Below are positions 52,178-61,550 of a stretch of 64,000 bases of DNA, one piece after another. The translations under genes and the position numbers were made by a program. Source of the DNA: Pseudovibrio sp947494035 (GTDB lineage: Bacteria > Pseudomonadota > Alphaproteobacteria > Rhizobiales > Stappiaceae); NCBI GenBank assembly GCA_947494035.1, contig CANLTN010000005.1, positions 124,001 through 188,000 on the forward strand, given 5' to 3'. Each line of letters opens with the position of its first letter. The stretch's first letter is position 1. The notes below the pieces were generated by a model. The model made no database searches and was not told the origin of the DNA. It saw only the letters and a list, made by a program, of their open reading frames with translations.

Positions 52178-53296
52178 CTAGCCAAAGTGATGGGCGGGTT
52201 TAAAGCTTTCTGGCAGATGGATTGATTTTCCATCTTCCGGGAACATTTCCTGCATCAGGCAGGCTGCGATGCGGTGGGAGATGGCGTAGGAGATTTTGAA
52301 GCCGCCCGTTGCCACCCAGGTTTTGTCTTTGCCGGGAATTAGGCCGACCAATGGATCGCGCTTTTTGCATTTTGGGCGGATGCCAGCCCAACGGGCAGTG
52401 ATTGGTGCGCCTTTCAGCGATGGACAGAACGCGATTGCTCTGGCGAGCATGTTCTGAATGTCCTCTTCGACCGGTTCTTTACTGGTCCAATCCTTCTCTG
52501 AAGTGGAGCCAATCGCGACCGTGCCGTTGGCGTGGGAGACAACATAAATACCGTCGTCGTAGATCACTGGAAGCGGCTTATCTGCTTTGTATTCCAGCAA
52601 GAGGGATTGTCCCTTTACTCCCGTACCGATGGTTTTGCCTGCCATTTCGCTGAGTGGGGCAAAGCCTTCATATCCGGCCGACAAGACAATGCGGTCAGCG
52701 CTCAGCGTTTCGCCGTTTCCGAGGGAAACAGTGCCTGTCGTCTCGTCAAAGCCTTGATACTCGGTGTGTTCCATGATGTGGATGCGTGGTTCCAGGAAGG
52801 CTTTCAGGCCCGCAGAGACAAGGCGTGGGTTGGCGCGGGCAGCCAAGGTGTCCCAAATGATGCCGAGAGGCGCTGCTTCTGGTGTTAGCCAGTCGCTGAA
52901 TGGTGTTTCTTTTACGACTCTGAAGGTGAAACCAGTTTCCTCGCTTTTCCAGCGCTGTTTGGCTTCTTCAACGCGGGCGAGGGAGTGTTCGAGTTTGTGT
53001 TCTGTATAGAGCGGGATCAGCCGACCTGTGCGGCCGTAGCCAACGGACAGGCCCGTGGCTTCTTCCAGCCCGGCTACGATATCGGAGAGTTCGGTCAGGG
53101 CGTCCAGCTGGAACTGTTTCTTATCGTTCCACCGGCTGGGTACGTGAGGCATCAAGGCACCAACGAGGCCAGCGCTTGCGCCTGAAGCAATTGAGTTCTT
53201 CTCCAGCAGAGCGACTTTCAAGCCTTTTTCGAATGCGGCTTTGGCGACGCTGAGTCCGAAGATTCCCCCACCAACAACAACAATATCGTAGGTCAT
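52178..53296 (-). CDS. FAD-dependent oxidoreductase, likely the C-terminal half (oxidase) of a split MnmC
   Basis: A 372-residue DAO-family flavoprotein: dinucleotide motif VVVGGGIFGLSVAKAAFEKG, then SIASGASAGLVGALMPH and the C-terminal GIRPKCKKRDPLVGLIPGKDKTWVATGGFKISYAISH. Its start is 70 bases from a divergent methyltransferase gene that equals the N-terminal half of MnmC. MnmC oxidatively removes the acetyl group from cmnm5s2U34 in tRNA before methylation; this context suggests the same pairing with separate proteins. A general amino-acid oxidase remains possible. Confidence 0.82.
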   Translation of the reverse strand: MTYDIVVVGGGIFGLSVAKAAFEKGLKVALLEKNSIASGASAGLVGALMPHVPSRWNDKKQFQLDALTELSDIVAGLEEATGLSVGYGRTGRLIPLYTEHKLEHSLARVEEAKQRWKSEETGFTFRVVKETPFSDWLTPEAAPLGIIWDTLAARANPRLVSAGLKAFLEPRIHIMEHTEYQGFDETTGTVSLGNGETLSADRIVLSAGYEGFAPLSEMAGKTIGTGVKGQSLLLEYKADKPLPVIYDDGIYVVSHANGTVAIGSTSEKDWTSKEPVEEDIQNMLARAIAFCPSLKGAPITARWAGIRPKCKKRDPLVGLIPGKDKTWVATGGFKISYAISHRIAACLMQEMFPEDGKSIHLPESFKPAHHFG

Positions 53297-53365
53297 ATTT
53301 TTTTATTTCCCAGATTGGGGTATAAGCCCGAACCGATTTTTACGTTAGAGATTTGGCTTAGACAT

Positions 53366-54067
53366 ATGACAGAGCGCCCAAAATTGGAATGGGATGACGC
53401 GAATGTGCCGTATGCGTCGCAGTTTGGGGACACTTATTACTCCAAAGCGGGTGGATTAGGCGAAACGCGCTACGTATTTCTGCAAGGAAATCGTCTCCCT
53501 GAGCGTTGGGTCGATGCACAGTCTTTTACAATTGCTGAGCTGGGATTTGGAACCGGACTGAATTTTCTTGCGACGCTGGAGCTTCTGCTGAGCTTGCCAG
53601 AGGCGGAGCGGACCAAACTGACTTATGTATCGTTTGAGCTTTATCCGTTGGATGCATCCGAGATAAAGAAAGCTCTGTCGCAATGGCCTAAACTGAAAGA
53701 TCTAACGGACAAGCTGGTCGCGGCATGGAACCCTCAGCCGGGTTGGAACCCGATCACCATTGATGGCGTAAGGCTATTGGTCGGTGTTGGGGATGCGCGT
53801 GAGATGTTGCCGACTCTCTCCGTTCCCGTTGATGCATGGTTTCTTGATGGCTTCAACCCTGCGGGGAATCCAGAGCTGTGGGGCAAGGAGCTGATGCTCG
53901 AAGTTGGCGAGAAAACGGCTGTCGGCGGAACTTTTGGCACTTATACGGCTGCCGGGTGGGTGCGCCGTAATTTGCAGGCAGCTGGCTTTGCGGTTGATCG
54001 TATCAAAGGGTATGGCAGAAAGCGCCAGATGATGGTGGGGCAGAAGACTGCCGCCACCGAACTCTGA
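53366..54067 (+). CDS. tRNA 5-methylaminomethyl-2-thiouridine methyltransferase (MnmD-like)
   Basis: A 233-residue SAM-dependent methyltransferase matching the N-terminal domain of MnmC. Family marks: GETRYVFLQGNRLPERW, FTIAELGFGTGLNFLATLE (SAM site, near residue 55), FELYPLDASEI and DAWFLDGFNPAGNPELWG near residue 155, then GGTFGTYTAAGWVRRNLQAAGF. It is free-standing, as in MnmD, and divergent from the FAD protein above. A longer frame to 53315 lacks a start signal. The convergent sdaA gene begins only four bases after its stop. Confidence 0.88.
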   Translation: MTERPKLEWDDANVPYASQFGDTYYSKAGGLGETRYVFLQGNRLPERWVDAQSFTIAELGFGTGLNFLATLELLLSLPEAERTKLTYVSFELYPLDASEIKKALSQWPKLKDLTDKLVAAWNPQPGWNPITIDGVRLLVGVGDAREMLPTLSVPVDAWFLDGFNPAGNPELWGKELMLEVGEKTAVGGTFGTYTAAGWVRRNLQAAGFAVDRIKGYGRKRQMMVGQKTAATEL

Positions 54068-54071
54068 TCAA

Positions 54072-55487
54072 TCAGCATTCTGGCAGGTTGACTGCCAAGC
54101 CGCCCTTGCTGGTTTCTTTGTATTTGTCGCTCATTTCAACGCCGGTCTGGCGCATTGCCTCGACGCAGTTGTCCAGAGGCATGTAGTGAGAACCGTCGCC
54201 GCGCAGCGCCAGTGAGGCTGCGGAGACTGCCTTGATGGCACCGAGGCCGTTGCGTTCAATGCATGGCACCTGAACCAAACCGCCAACCGGATCGCACGTC
54301 ATGCCAAGGTGGTGCTCAAGAGCGATTTCAGCGGCGTTTTCAATTTGCTCGTTGGTGCCGCCGAGGGCTGCGCATAGACCTGCTGCTGCCATGGCAGCTG
54401 CGGAGCCTACTTCACCCTGACAGCCAACTTCTGCGCCGGAAATTGAAGCGTTGTGCTTGATAATGCCGCCAACGGCCGCTGCGGTGAGCAGGAAGGTTTT
54501 GATGCCTTCGTCGTTACTGCCGGGACAATGCTCGCGGTAATACTTGATGGTAGAGGGAATAACGCCAGCTGCGCCGTTGGTTGGGGCGGTAACAACTTTG
54601 CCGCCAGCTGCGTTTTCTTCGTTTACGGCCATGGCGTACACAGAAAGCCAGTCGTTTACGACATGTGGCATGCTCATGTTGTTGCCACGCTCTTCTTCCA
54701 GCTGGCGTTTGATTGCAGCAGCGCGGCGCTTAACGGTGAGGCCACCGGGCAATTCGCCCTCGGTGTTGAGGCCGCGTTCCATACAAGCGTTCATGACCTC
54801 CCAGATTTGCCAGATTCTGGTGTCCAGATCTTGCGGGTCAAGGGAGGTGATTTCGTTGGCGCGCTTCATCTGGGCGATGGTTTTGCCTGATTTCTGGCCC
54901 ATTTCCAGCATTTCAGATGCGGTGGCAAACGGGTAGGGCATGCCTTTGTCTTCATCTACGGCTTGTTTGCCAGAGGCTTCCGCAGCCTTTTGGCGCTCCA
55001 GCTCTTCTTCAGTCAGAACAAAACCGCCGCCGATGGAGTAGAAGGTCTCCTGCAGGTGAAGGCGGTCTTGCGCATCATAGGCTTCAATCACCATGCCGTT
55101 GGCGTGGCCGGGCAGGTTTTTCTCGAAGTCGAAGATGATGTCGCGTTCAGGATCGAATTCCAGCTCAGGCAGACCGGGCAGGTGGAGCTTTTTTTCTTTG
55201 GCGATCTTTTGCTCCAGTGCCTCGGCTTTATCCGGGTCCAACGTTTCCGGGGTGAAGCCAGCAAGCCCAAGAACAACAGCTCTGTCTGTGGCGTGGCCTT
55301 TGCCGGTCCAGGCTAGGGAGCCGTGCAGGGTGCAGCGGAGCCTTTGGGGCGCGCCGGCACCGGGCCAAATACGTCGTCCGTCTCTCAACTCATCTAGAAA
55401 ACGCGCGGCAGCGGTCATCGGTCCCATGGTGTGGGAAGACGATGGACCTATTCCGATCTTGAACATTTCAAAGACGCTGAGGAACAT
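54072..55487 (-). CDS. sdaA: L-serine ammonia-lyase (single-chain, iron-sulfur)
   Basis: Deaminates L-serine to pyruvate. The 471-residue protein joins the beta domain (SVFEMFKIGIGPSSSHTMGPMTAA) and the alpha domain (ATNGAAGVIP; GCQGEVGSAAAMAAAGLCAALGG; LGMTCDPVGGLVQVPCIERN). The cysteines in these last three blocks are the expected 4Fe-4S ligands. Full length, with a complete C-terminal SHYMPLDNCVEAMRQTG region. It is not linked to glycine-cleavage genes here. Confidence 0.95.
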   Translation of the reverse strand: MFLSVFEMFKIGIGPSSSHTMGPMTAAARFLDELRDGRRIWPGAGAPQRLRCTLHGSLAWTGKGHATDRAVVLGLAGFTPETLDPDKAEALEQKIAKEKKLHLPGLPELEFDPERDIIFDFEKNLPGHANGMVIEAYDAQDRLHLQETFYSIGGGFVLTEEELERQKAAEASGKQAVDEDKGMPYPFATASEMLEMGQKSGKTIAQMKRANEITSLDPQDLDTRIWQIWEVMNACMERGLNTEGELPGGLTVKRRAAAIKRQLEEERGNNMSMPHVVNDWLSVYAMAVNEENAAGGKVVTAPTNGAAGVIPSTIKYYREHCPGSNDEGIKTFLLTAAAVGGIIKHNASISGAEVGCQGEVGSAAAMAAAGLCAALGGTNEQIENAAEIALEHHLGMTCDPVGGLVQVPCIERNGLGAIKAVSAASLALRGDGSHYMPLDNCVEAMRQTGVEMSDKYKETSKGGLAVNLPEC

Positions 55488-55929
55488 ATGTTAGGCACCT
55501 TTCAGAGGGCTGGGGGCGGTATTCTTGTTTCGTGCTGGATAGAGAGGCAGTCACTATCACTGAGCTTTCAAGGAATAATCGTCATGGGCTCTTAAACCAA
55601 GAGGATTATTCCCGCAGATGTTTTCAATTAACGAGACAGTTGTTCCGATGAGCCAGAATTTATCTGGACTGATCGGACTTGCGTGAATCCTTAGAGATTT
55701 TCGCCGGTATCTTCTGAAAAGGTTGACATAATCACTGCGTTTTCAAATGGAATTTAAGAATAGGCCCCGCTCATACCCTGTGAGTTGAGATGAAGAGGAG
55801 TTTGTTTCTTCAACTTGGTGATGCCGATAGGCAACAGAGTCTAGAAACTCTTAAAACTACAGGTCTGCAAATCATGTGCAAATGTATATCATAGGTGGTG
55901 ATTAACTTTTCGAATAAGGCTGCACCTAT
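55488..55929. other. Intergenic region between sdaA and the MipA gene
   Basis: About 440 bp between divergent genes, so both promoters must be here. The sequence is moderately AT-rich. No strong dyad, tRNA or small gene was recognised. Confidence 0.4.
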
Positions 55930-56712
55930 ATGACCGCCTCTCTTCGTATCCTTGCAAGCTTAGCGCTTGCCTCTATTTCCAGCCATGCATTGGCTGAGAA
56001 TACTTTTACGCCTGGTACTTTGACCGAAGAGCAAGCCAGTAAGCGATATGTTGTTGATCTTGGAGTGGCGGGTTTTGTGAATCCCAGATACGATGGCGCA
56101 GATGAGTATATAATCTACCCGTTGCCTTTGATCGCCTTTTCACGCTTTTATATTCCTGGTTTTGGGCAGACGAAGGAAGATTCGACGCGGGGTGCCTATA
56201 TCTATCCCTCCTTCGGATACGTGGGTGAGCGTAAGCCGACTGACGCTAGGGCTCTTGCGGATACGCGCCGCGTGCCGTGGGCAGGAGAGATTGGACTCGG
56301 CGGGGGTTTCCGTCGTGATTGGTTCCGTGCATTTGTTGAGGTGCGGCACGGATTTAACGGGCACCGCGGATTTGTCGGGCGCGCCGGGATAGATGTGATC
56401 ACCGAGGTTACCGATCGTCTGACTTTTGTTTTTGGGCCGCGTGTAGACGCTGCTGATAGTTCTTTTATGAACACGTATTTCAGCGTTCCTTCAGGTACGC
56501 CAAGCGGACCGTTCAAGGCGCAAGCTGGGTTCAAGAGTGTCGGTGGTATCGCCCGCGCCAGTTATGCGCTTACCGACACTATTGGTTTGCACATGCAAGG
56601 TGGGTATGACCGTTTGATTGGTGACGCTGAAGATAGTCCCATCACGCAAAACGATAACATGTGGTCTTTCGGGGTTGGCGCCACTTATCGTTTCTCTTGG
56701 GATTTGTTCTAG
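55930..56712 (+). CDS. MipA/OmpV-family outer membrane protein
   Basis: A 260-residue precursor with a signal peptide cleaved near SHALAEN (residue 22). The body is a predicted beta barrel: alternating aromatic/Gly strands such as VDLGVAGFVNPRYDGADEYIIYPLPL and WRDWFRAFVEVRHGFNGHRG-like segments, closing with a C-terminal strand ending in YRFSWDLF (terminal Phe). MipA in E. coli binds the lytic transglycosylase MltA and PBP1b; marine homologues can be porin-like. A terminator follows. Confidence 0.88.
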   Translation: MTASLRILASLALASISSHALAENTFTPGTLTEEQASKRYVVDLGVAGFVNPRYDGADEYIIYPLPLIAFSRFYIPGFGQTKEDSTRGAYIYPSFGYVGERKPTDARALADTRRVPWAGEIGLGGGFRRDWFRAFVEVRHGFNGHRGFVGRAGIDVITEVTDRLTFVFGPRVDAADSSFMNTYFSVPSGTPSGPFKAQAGFKSVGGIARASYALTDTIGLHMQGGYDRLIGDAEDSPITQNDNMWSFGVGATYRFSWDLF

Positions 56713-56744
56713 AGCAGGAAGATTTGCAGATAGCTTTGAGACGT

Positions 56745-56774
56745 AAAGCCCGGAATGGTTTCTGGGCTTTTTTT
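56745..56774 (+). terminator. Terminator of the MipA gene
   Basis: AAAGCCC (56745-56751) and GGGCTTT (56764-56770) pair around a 12-base loop and are followed by T-runs. Confidence 0.85.
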
Positions 56775-57022
56775 ATTGGCTGAGTGTGGAGCGTATTTTC
56801 AGTAACTGCGAAAGAAATAAAACACGGATTGAAGTGAAGTTCTGTGTGTACCTTTGAGAAAATATAAGGTGTTCTGACTTCGTATTGAGAGAAGTGTTAA
56901 CTGATTCATTAAGTATCATCTCTGTGAGATCGTCAATAATACGCTTAGAATAACTCGGTAAAAGACTAGGCCTGAGGCCCGTGGTACTTCACAGGACGTG
57001 TTGCGTTGTGTGAGGGGGCAGT

Positions 57023-57457
57023 ATGCGTACAGTAATTACTATTTCTGGGCTTATTTTTATTTTCCTATTGCTCATGGTTCCGGCTAAGGCGCACTCCACT
57101 AAGGTGTTGGCCAAGATTGATCTTTCAGAGCAGACCATGCGTATTTTCGTGAATGGCAAGGTTAGGCATTCGTGGCCTGTATCGACCGCGAGAAAGGGTT
57201 ACCGGACGCCTGTGGGCAGCTTTAAACCAACGCGGATGCATAAGCGGTATTTCTCGCGGAAATACAATGGCGCACCGATGCCATACTCCGTATTTTTTTA
57301 TAAGGGCTACGCCATTCATGGCACGGATGTGATTAATCGTCTGGGAGCACCTGCGTCGCACGGGTGTGTGCGGCTGCACCCGAAGAATGCCAAGCGATTG
57401 TTCAGTTTGATTCAGGCAAACGGACCATCAAATGCAAAGATTGTAATTGTGAAATAG
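57023..57457 (+). CDS. Short L,D-transpeptidase (YkuD) with signal peptide
   Basis: A 144-residue exported enzyme consisting of a signal peptide (to about AKA, residue 23) and only the YkuD catalytic domain: LAKIDLSEQTMRIFVNGKVRHSWPVSTARKG (a beta start), TPVGSFKPTRMHKRYFSRKYN, GYAIHGTD, and the active site APASHGCVRLHPKNAKRLF with the catalytic Cys. It would make 3-3 crosslinks or anchor proteins in the peptidoglycan. No LysM or other binding domain. Confidence 0.9.
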   Translation: MRTVITISGLIFIFLLLMVPAKAHSTKVLAKIDLSEQTMRIFVNGKVRHSWPVSTARKGYRTPVGSFKPTRMHKRYFSRKYNGAPMPYSVFFYKGYAIHGTDVINRLGAPASHGCVRLHPKNAKRLFSLIQANGPSNAKIVIVK

Positions 57458-57504
57458 TGAGCACGCTTTACGTGTATGGCGGAACGTGGTGTGATACCGG
57501 TCGT

Positions 57505-57710
57505 ATAAGGCCCTTTACCCTTGCGAGTGCAGGGGGCCAAACTAAGTCAAGGGCTATGAGATGTGTCTGAAGGCTTGTGAGCGGAAGAAGCAAGTCGGGT
57601 CGCAAACGCCTGCTCCTTCCGCTGTAGCGCTGAATACGCATAACTCAACAATCAGCGTGTCTTTCCTAACGCTAAAATCTTGCCAAAAGGTTGGCACGCT
57701 GATTTTTTCG
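57505..57710 (+). ncRNA. Candidate small RNA: three successive stem-loops ending in a T-run
   Basis: The gap after the L,D-transpeptidase gene holds three hairpins in a row: GGCCC 57509-57513 / GGGCC 57534-57538 with CCCT/AGGG inside; GCGGAAG 57581-57587 / CTTCCGC 57616-57622 with GCA/TGC beyond a two-base internal loop; and AATCAGCGTG 57650-57659 / CACGCTGATT 57695-57704 (ten exact pairs) enclosing GCCAA/TTGGC, then TTTT. The last is terminator-like. Alternatively these are terminator plus unrelated stems. No promoter identified. Confidence 0.4.
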
Positions 57711-58028
57711 GAAGAGATTTTTAGGGATAAAACGGATTTTTTTCTGAGGAAGGCTTTGCGGGTTGCATGCATAGCGCAAAGAAAAAGAGGGCTTTGAAAG
57801 AACGCTCAAAAACCCTCTATATCCTCGAAAGCTGATTACGCACTACCTTGATATCAGCTGCTTATATAAAAGCAAAAGCTGTGCCAGTTTTCTGAGAAAA
57901 TTTGAGCACAACATCTGGTGTCGGTGTGATATCTCGCAGCGAAATGCAGGTTAACTTAACTGGTTGCTTACTTGTGCTGCGTCGCAATTTGCAATGCGGT
58001 TTGAGAGCGTTAAACTTCGCATTTACGT
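57711..58028. other. Intergenic region downstream of the patatin gene
   Basis: About 320 bp between the hairpin block and the end of the minus-strand patatin-like gene. AT-rich, with no clear terminator or gene seen. Confidence 0.4.
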
Positions 58029-59069
58029 TTAGTTAAATTCATGGCCGAGGTCGAGGGTACTTCGTTTTCCGATACTGTCGTAGTTTTCGGTTGCCCACTT
58101 TTTGGCAGCCTGCCTGCCGATATCATGGAGCAGTTCAATAAATTCCCACTGGGGATTTAGTTTTGAAGATGAGCCAAAGGGCAACAGATCCTTTGTTGCT
58201 TCGATCCGGTGCATGTAAACGCGGGTGTATCTGTCCGAATCTAGCCGCCCCTCCTGAATAAGACGGGTGACGAAATCTATCGCGCGCAGTTCGCGGAGTA
58301 GGGTGGAGTTGAAGGTGATTTCGTTCAGCCGCTCTGAGATTTCCTGGGCCGTATGAGGAAGCTCGTTTCGTTCTACCGGATTGACCTGAATAAGCAGGAC
58401 ATCTGTATGACCGCCACTCGTGAATAGCGGGAACAGGGGCGGGTTTCCCATAAAGCCGCCGTCCCAATATGCTTCATCACCAATTTCGACCGCCTGGTAC
58501 ATGTGGGGTAGGCAGGAAGAGGCCATGATAGCATCCAGAGTGAGTTCTTCGTTTTCGAAGACCTTGATTTTGCCAGTACGGACGTTGGTGGCGGCAACGA
58601 AAACGTCCATCTGCTTACAACTGCGCACGCGCTCGAAATTGATTTGCTGTTCTACCAAATCGCGCAGGGGGTTATAGTTCATTGGGTTGAGTTGATAGGG
58701 CGAGACAATTCGCGAGGTGAGATCCCATGCCAGATACATGGGAGAGTTATCGAGGCTCCAGTTGCCCATGAAAACATCGAGCGGGTTGCGTTGGAAGGGG
58801 CTCGTCTCTCCAGCTGCGCTGACGGCTTTCCAAAAGCGGGCCAGTGCTTTGCGTGCGCCTTCCTGCCCTCCTTCCACAAGGCCGTCGGCCATAACAACGG
58901 CATTCATGGCACCAGCACTGGTGCCTGAGATGCCGACGATCTCCCATTCTTCATTTTCCAGCATCCAATCCAGAACGCCCCAGGTGAAGGCGCCATGGGC
59001 TCCGCCTCCCTGGAGGGCAAGATTGATTTTCTTTCGTTCTTTCTTTGCAGTCTTCCGGGGCGTTGCCAT
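58029..59069 (-). CDS. Patatin-like phospholipase
   Basis: A 346-residue serine hydrolase of the patatin family. Oxyanion hole LQGGGAHGAF (near residue 22), nucleophile elbow GISGTSAGAMNA (near residue 46), catalytic Asp in EAYWDGGFMGNPP (near residue 205). Basic N-terminus (TPRKTAKKERKK), no signal peptide. ATG 59069 has GGAGG five bases upstream and is preferred to ATG 59081. It follows hbdH by about 50 bases in the same direction. Such patatins next to hydroxybutyrate dehydrogenase occur in other alphaproteobacteria and might act on polyhydroxybutyrate granules or lipids. Confidence 0.9.
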   Translation of the reverse strand: MATPRKTAKKERKKINLALQGGGAHGAFTWGVLDWMLENEEWEIVGISGTSAGAMNAVVMADGLVEGGQEGARKALARFWKAVSAAGETSPFQRNPLDVFMGNWSLDNSPMYLAWDLTSRIVSPYQLNPMNYNPLRDLVEQQINFERVRSCKQMDVFVAATNVRTGKIKVFENEELTLDAIMASSCLPHMYQAVEIGDEAYWDGGFMGNPPLFPLFTSGGHTDVLLIQVNPVERNELPHTAQEISERLNEITFNSTLLRELRAIDFVTRLIQEGRLDSDRYTRVYMHRIEATKDLLPFGSSSKLNPQWEFIELLHDIGRQAAKKWATENYDSIGKRSTLDLGHEFN

Positions 59070-59121
59070 TCGGACCTCCATGGGTCGCTAGATTAGAACT
59101 ACTGGGAAATCGCAGGTTTGG

Positions 59122-59904
59122 TTATTGAGCTGTCCAGCCGCCATCCATTGGCAGCAGTGTGCCTGTGATGGACGCTGCTGTATCTGTGCAGAGGAAGACA
59201 GCAAGGCCAGCAACTTGTTCGATGGTCACGAACTCTTTGGTGGGCTGCGCTTCGAGAAGGACATCCTCTTTCACTTGTTCCTCAGTCATATTGCGCGCTT
59301 TCATTGTGTCCGGGATCTGCTTTTCGACAAGCGGTGTCCAGACGTAGCCGGGGCAAATTGCATTTACGGTGATGTTGTTTTCTACGGTTTCAAGCGCGAC
59401 GGTTTTGGTCAGGCCTGCGATGCCGTGCTTGGCGGAGACGTAGGCCGCTTTAAATGGAGAGGCGACCAGTGCATGTGCCGAGGCTGTGTTGATGATGCGG
59501 CCCCAGCCTGCTTTGCGCATGTAAGGTACAGCGGTGCGGATGGTGTGGAATGCGGAGGATAGATTGATCGCGATGATGGCATCCCATTTTTCGACCGGGA
59601 AGTGCTCAATGGCTTCAACGTGCTGAATGCCTGCGTTGTTGATGAGGATATCGACAGAGCCAAGAGTTTTAGCCGCCTCATGGATCATCGCATGGATTTC
59701 ATCAGGTTTTGTCATGTCGGCAGGAGAGTAGATGCATTTTACACCGAAGTCGGCCTCGATACTTGCCCGCTCTTTCTCAATGGCGTCAGCAGGGCCAAAC
59801 CCGTTGATCATGATGTTTGCGCCTTGCTCGGCGAGTGCACGCGCGTAACCAAGGCCAATGCCTGATGTGGAGCCGGTGATTACAGCGTTTTTACCTGAGA
59901 GCAT
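59122..59904 (-). CDS. 3-hydroxybutyrate dehydrogenase
   Basis: A 260-residue short-chain dehydrogenase: cofactor motif AVITGSTSGIGLGYARALAEQGANI, NNAGIQHVE, catalytic Ser region INTASAHALVASPFKAAYVSAKHG with Tyr-x-x-x-Lys, and the family tail ASITGTLLPMDGGWTAQ. It oxidises 3-hydroxybutyrate to acetoacetate in polyhydroxybutyrate and ketone use. AGGAG lies seven bases before ATG 59904. It is the first gene of an operon with the patatin-like gene. Confidence 0.93.
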   Translation of the reverse strand: MLSGKNAVITGSTSGIGLGYARALAEQGANIMINGFGPADAIEKERASIEADFGVKCIYSPADMTKPDEIHAMIHEAAKTLGSVDILINNAGIQHVEAIEHFPVEKWDAIIAINLSSAFHTIRTAVPYMRKAGWGRIINTASAHALVASPFKAAYVSAKHGIAGLTKTVALETVENNITVNAICPGYVWTPLVEKQIPDTMKARNMTEEQVKEDVLLEAQPTKEFVTIEQVAGLAVFLCTDTAASITGTLLPMDGGWTAQ

Positions 59905-60278
59905 TTCGAGTCTCCTGACCAAAGATATTTAAATGAACTGGTGTGAGCTTGCGCCACTTTTTAGTCTGGTTGCATTAGCAAAAAGCATAGTTGTTTGGCG
60001 TGCGGTGCAAAAAGGTTAGAAGTGACTGCGAATCTGTCTTTTGTCCTTAATGGAAGGTTAGAAGCAGGGTGCGTTGCGGTAGGACTTTTGGGATTTTTCG
60101 GTTTCCTGATGAGAACGTGGACCTAGCATCATTCTGACGCGAGGTTCACTTTGAAATCTTGGGGGATTGATGGTGCCAAGGATGGGATCAAACTGAATTG
60201 AATTTGCGCCAAAAAAGTTGACAGGGCGTGCCGCATGCTGCACTTGCATGCCTAAAGATTTATCCAAGTGGAATGATC
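59905..60278. other. Intergenic region between hbdH and ispG
   Basis: About 370 bp between divergent genes; both promoters must be here. A 69-codon minus frame at 60058-60267 has no family resemblance and no good start signal. No tRNA or strong dyad seen. Confidence 0.4.
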
Positions 60279-61550
60279 ATGACTGACAAGAACCAAACCT
60301 ATATTTCTTCCCCGTTTCCGCGCCGCCGTTCTGTGGCAGTAGATGTTGGTGGGGTTATTGTTGGCGGTCAAGCGCCTGTTGTTGTTCAGTCCATGACGAA
60401 TACTGATACCGCAGATGTGGATTCCACGGTTGCGCAGGTTTCTGCTCTGGCACGTGCCGGGTCCGAGCTGGTGCGGATCACTGTTGATCGCGATGAGGCT
60501 GCCGCAGCTGTCCCGCGCATCAAAGAGCGATTGGACCGCATCGGCGTTCATGTTCCGCTGGTGGGAGACTTCCACTACATCGGGCACAAGCTGCTGGCAG
60601 ATCATCCTGCCTGCGCTGAAGCGCTTGATAAGTACCGGATCAATCCGGGCAATGTTGGCTTCAAGACCAAGAAAGACAAGCAGTTCGGCCAGATCATCGA
60701 AATGGCTATGAAGCACGACAAGCCCGTGCGCATTGGGGTGAACTGGGGTTCTCTTGATCAGGAACTGCTGACCCATTTGATGGATAAGAACCAGCAGGAA
60801 GGTTCTCCGCTGACAGCGCAGGAAGTGATGCGCGAAGCGATTTGTCAGTCAGGTTTGTTGTCTGCACAGCGTGCTGAAGAGCTGGGCCTTGGGCGTGACA
60901 AGATTATTCTGTCTGCGAAAGTGTCTCAGGTTCAGGATCTGATTGCCGTTTACACGGATCTGGCACAGCGTTGTGATTATGCACTTCACCTCGGTCTGAC
61001 TGAGGCCGGCATGGGGACAAAGGGTATTGTGGCTTCTTCTGCCTCCATGGGAATTTTGCTGCAGCAGGGCATTGGCGATACCATTCGTATTTCGCTGACC
61101 CCAGAACCGGGTGGAGACCGGACCCGTGAGGTTCAGGTTTCTCAAGAGCTGTTGCAAACCATGGGCTTCCGTAGTTTTGTGCCGATTGTGGCGGCATGTC
61201 CGGGTTGTGGGCGTACGACCTCTACAGTCTTCCAGGAACTGGCGCAGGATATTCAGGAGCATATTCGCGAGAGTATGCCAAAGTGGCGGGAACAGTATCC
61301 GGGAGTTGAAGAGCTCAACGTGGCGGTTATGGGCTGTATCGTGAATGGTCCGGGTGAGTCCAAGCACGCTGATATTGGTATTTCTTTGCCGGGTACAGGC
61401 GAAACACCGGCCGCTCCTGTGTTTGTTGATGGAGAGAAAACTGTTACGCTGCGCGGGCCGAACATTGCGAATGAATTTAAGGCAATGGTTCTTGATTATA
61501 TTGAGAAGCGCTATGGTACGGGTGTTTCTTCTGAACACGAGATTTCATAG
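60279..61550 (+). CDS. ispG: 4-hydroxy-3-methylbut-2-enyl diphosphate synthase
   Basis: An iron-sulfur enzyme of the MEP isoprenoid pathway that converts MEcPP to HMBPP. The 423-residue protein shows PVVVQSMTNTDTADV, VPLVGDFHYIGHKLL, KYRINPGNVG and VGGDFHY-type blocks; 4Fe-4S ligands are in ACPGCGRT and MGCIVNGPGES. ATG 60279 has AAGTGGA six bases upstream; ATGs at 60273 and 60228 are also in frame. pdxY follows directly. Confidence 0.96.
   Translation: MTDKNQTYISSPFPRRRSVAVDVGGVIVGGQAPVVVQSMTNTDTADVDSTVAQVSALARAGSELVRITVDRDEAAAAVPRIKERLDRIGVHVPLVGDFHYIGHKLLADHPACAEALDKYRINPGNVGFKTKKDKQFGQIIEMAMKHDKPVRIGVNWGSLDQELLTHLMDKNQQEGSPLTAQEVMREAICQSGLLSAQRAEELGLGRDKIILSAKVSQVQDLIAVYTDLAQRCDYALHLGLTEAGMGTKGIVASSASMGILLQQGIGDTIRISLTPEPGGDRTREVQVSQELLQTMGFRSFVPIVAACPGCGRTTSTVFQELAQDIQEHIRESMPKWREQYPGVEELNVAVMGCIVNGPGESKHADIGISLPGTGETPAAPVFVDGEKTVTLRGPNIANEFKAMVLDYIEKRYGTGVSSEHEIS

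Noticed and set aside
57554..57797. Overlapping 72- and 78-codon frames after the short L,D-transpeptidase gene
   Set aside because: No family resemblance; both run through strong hairpins.
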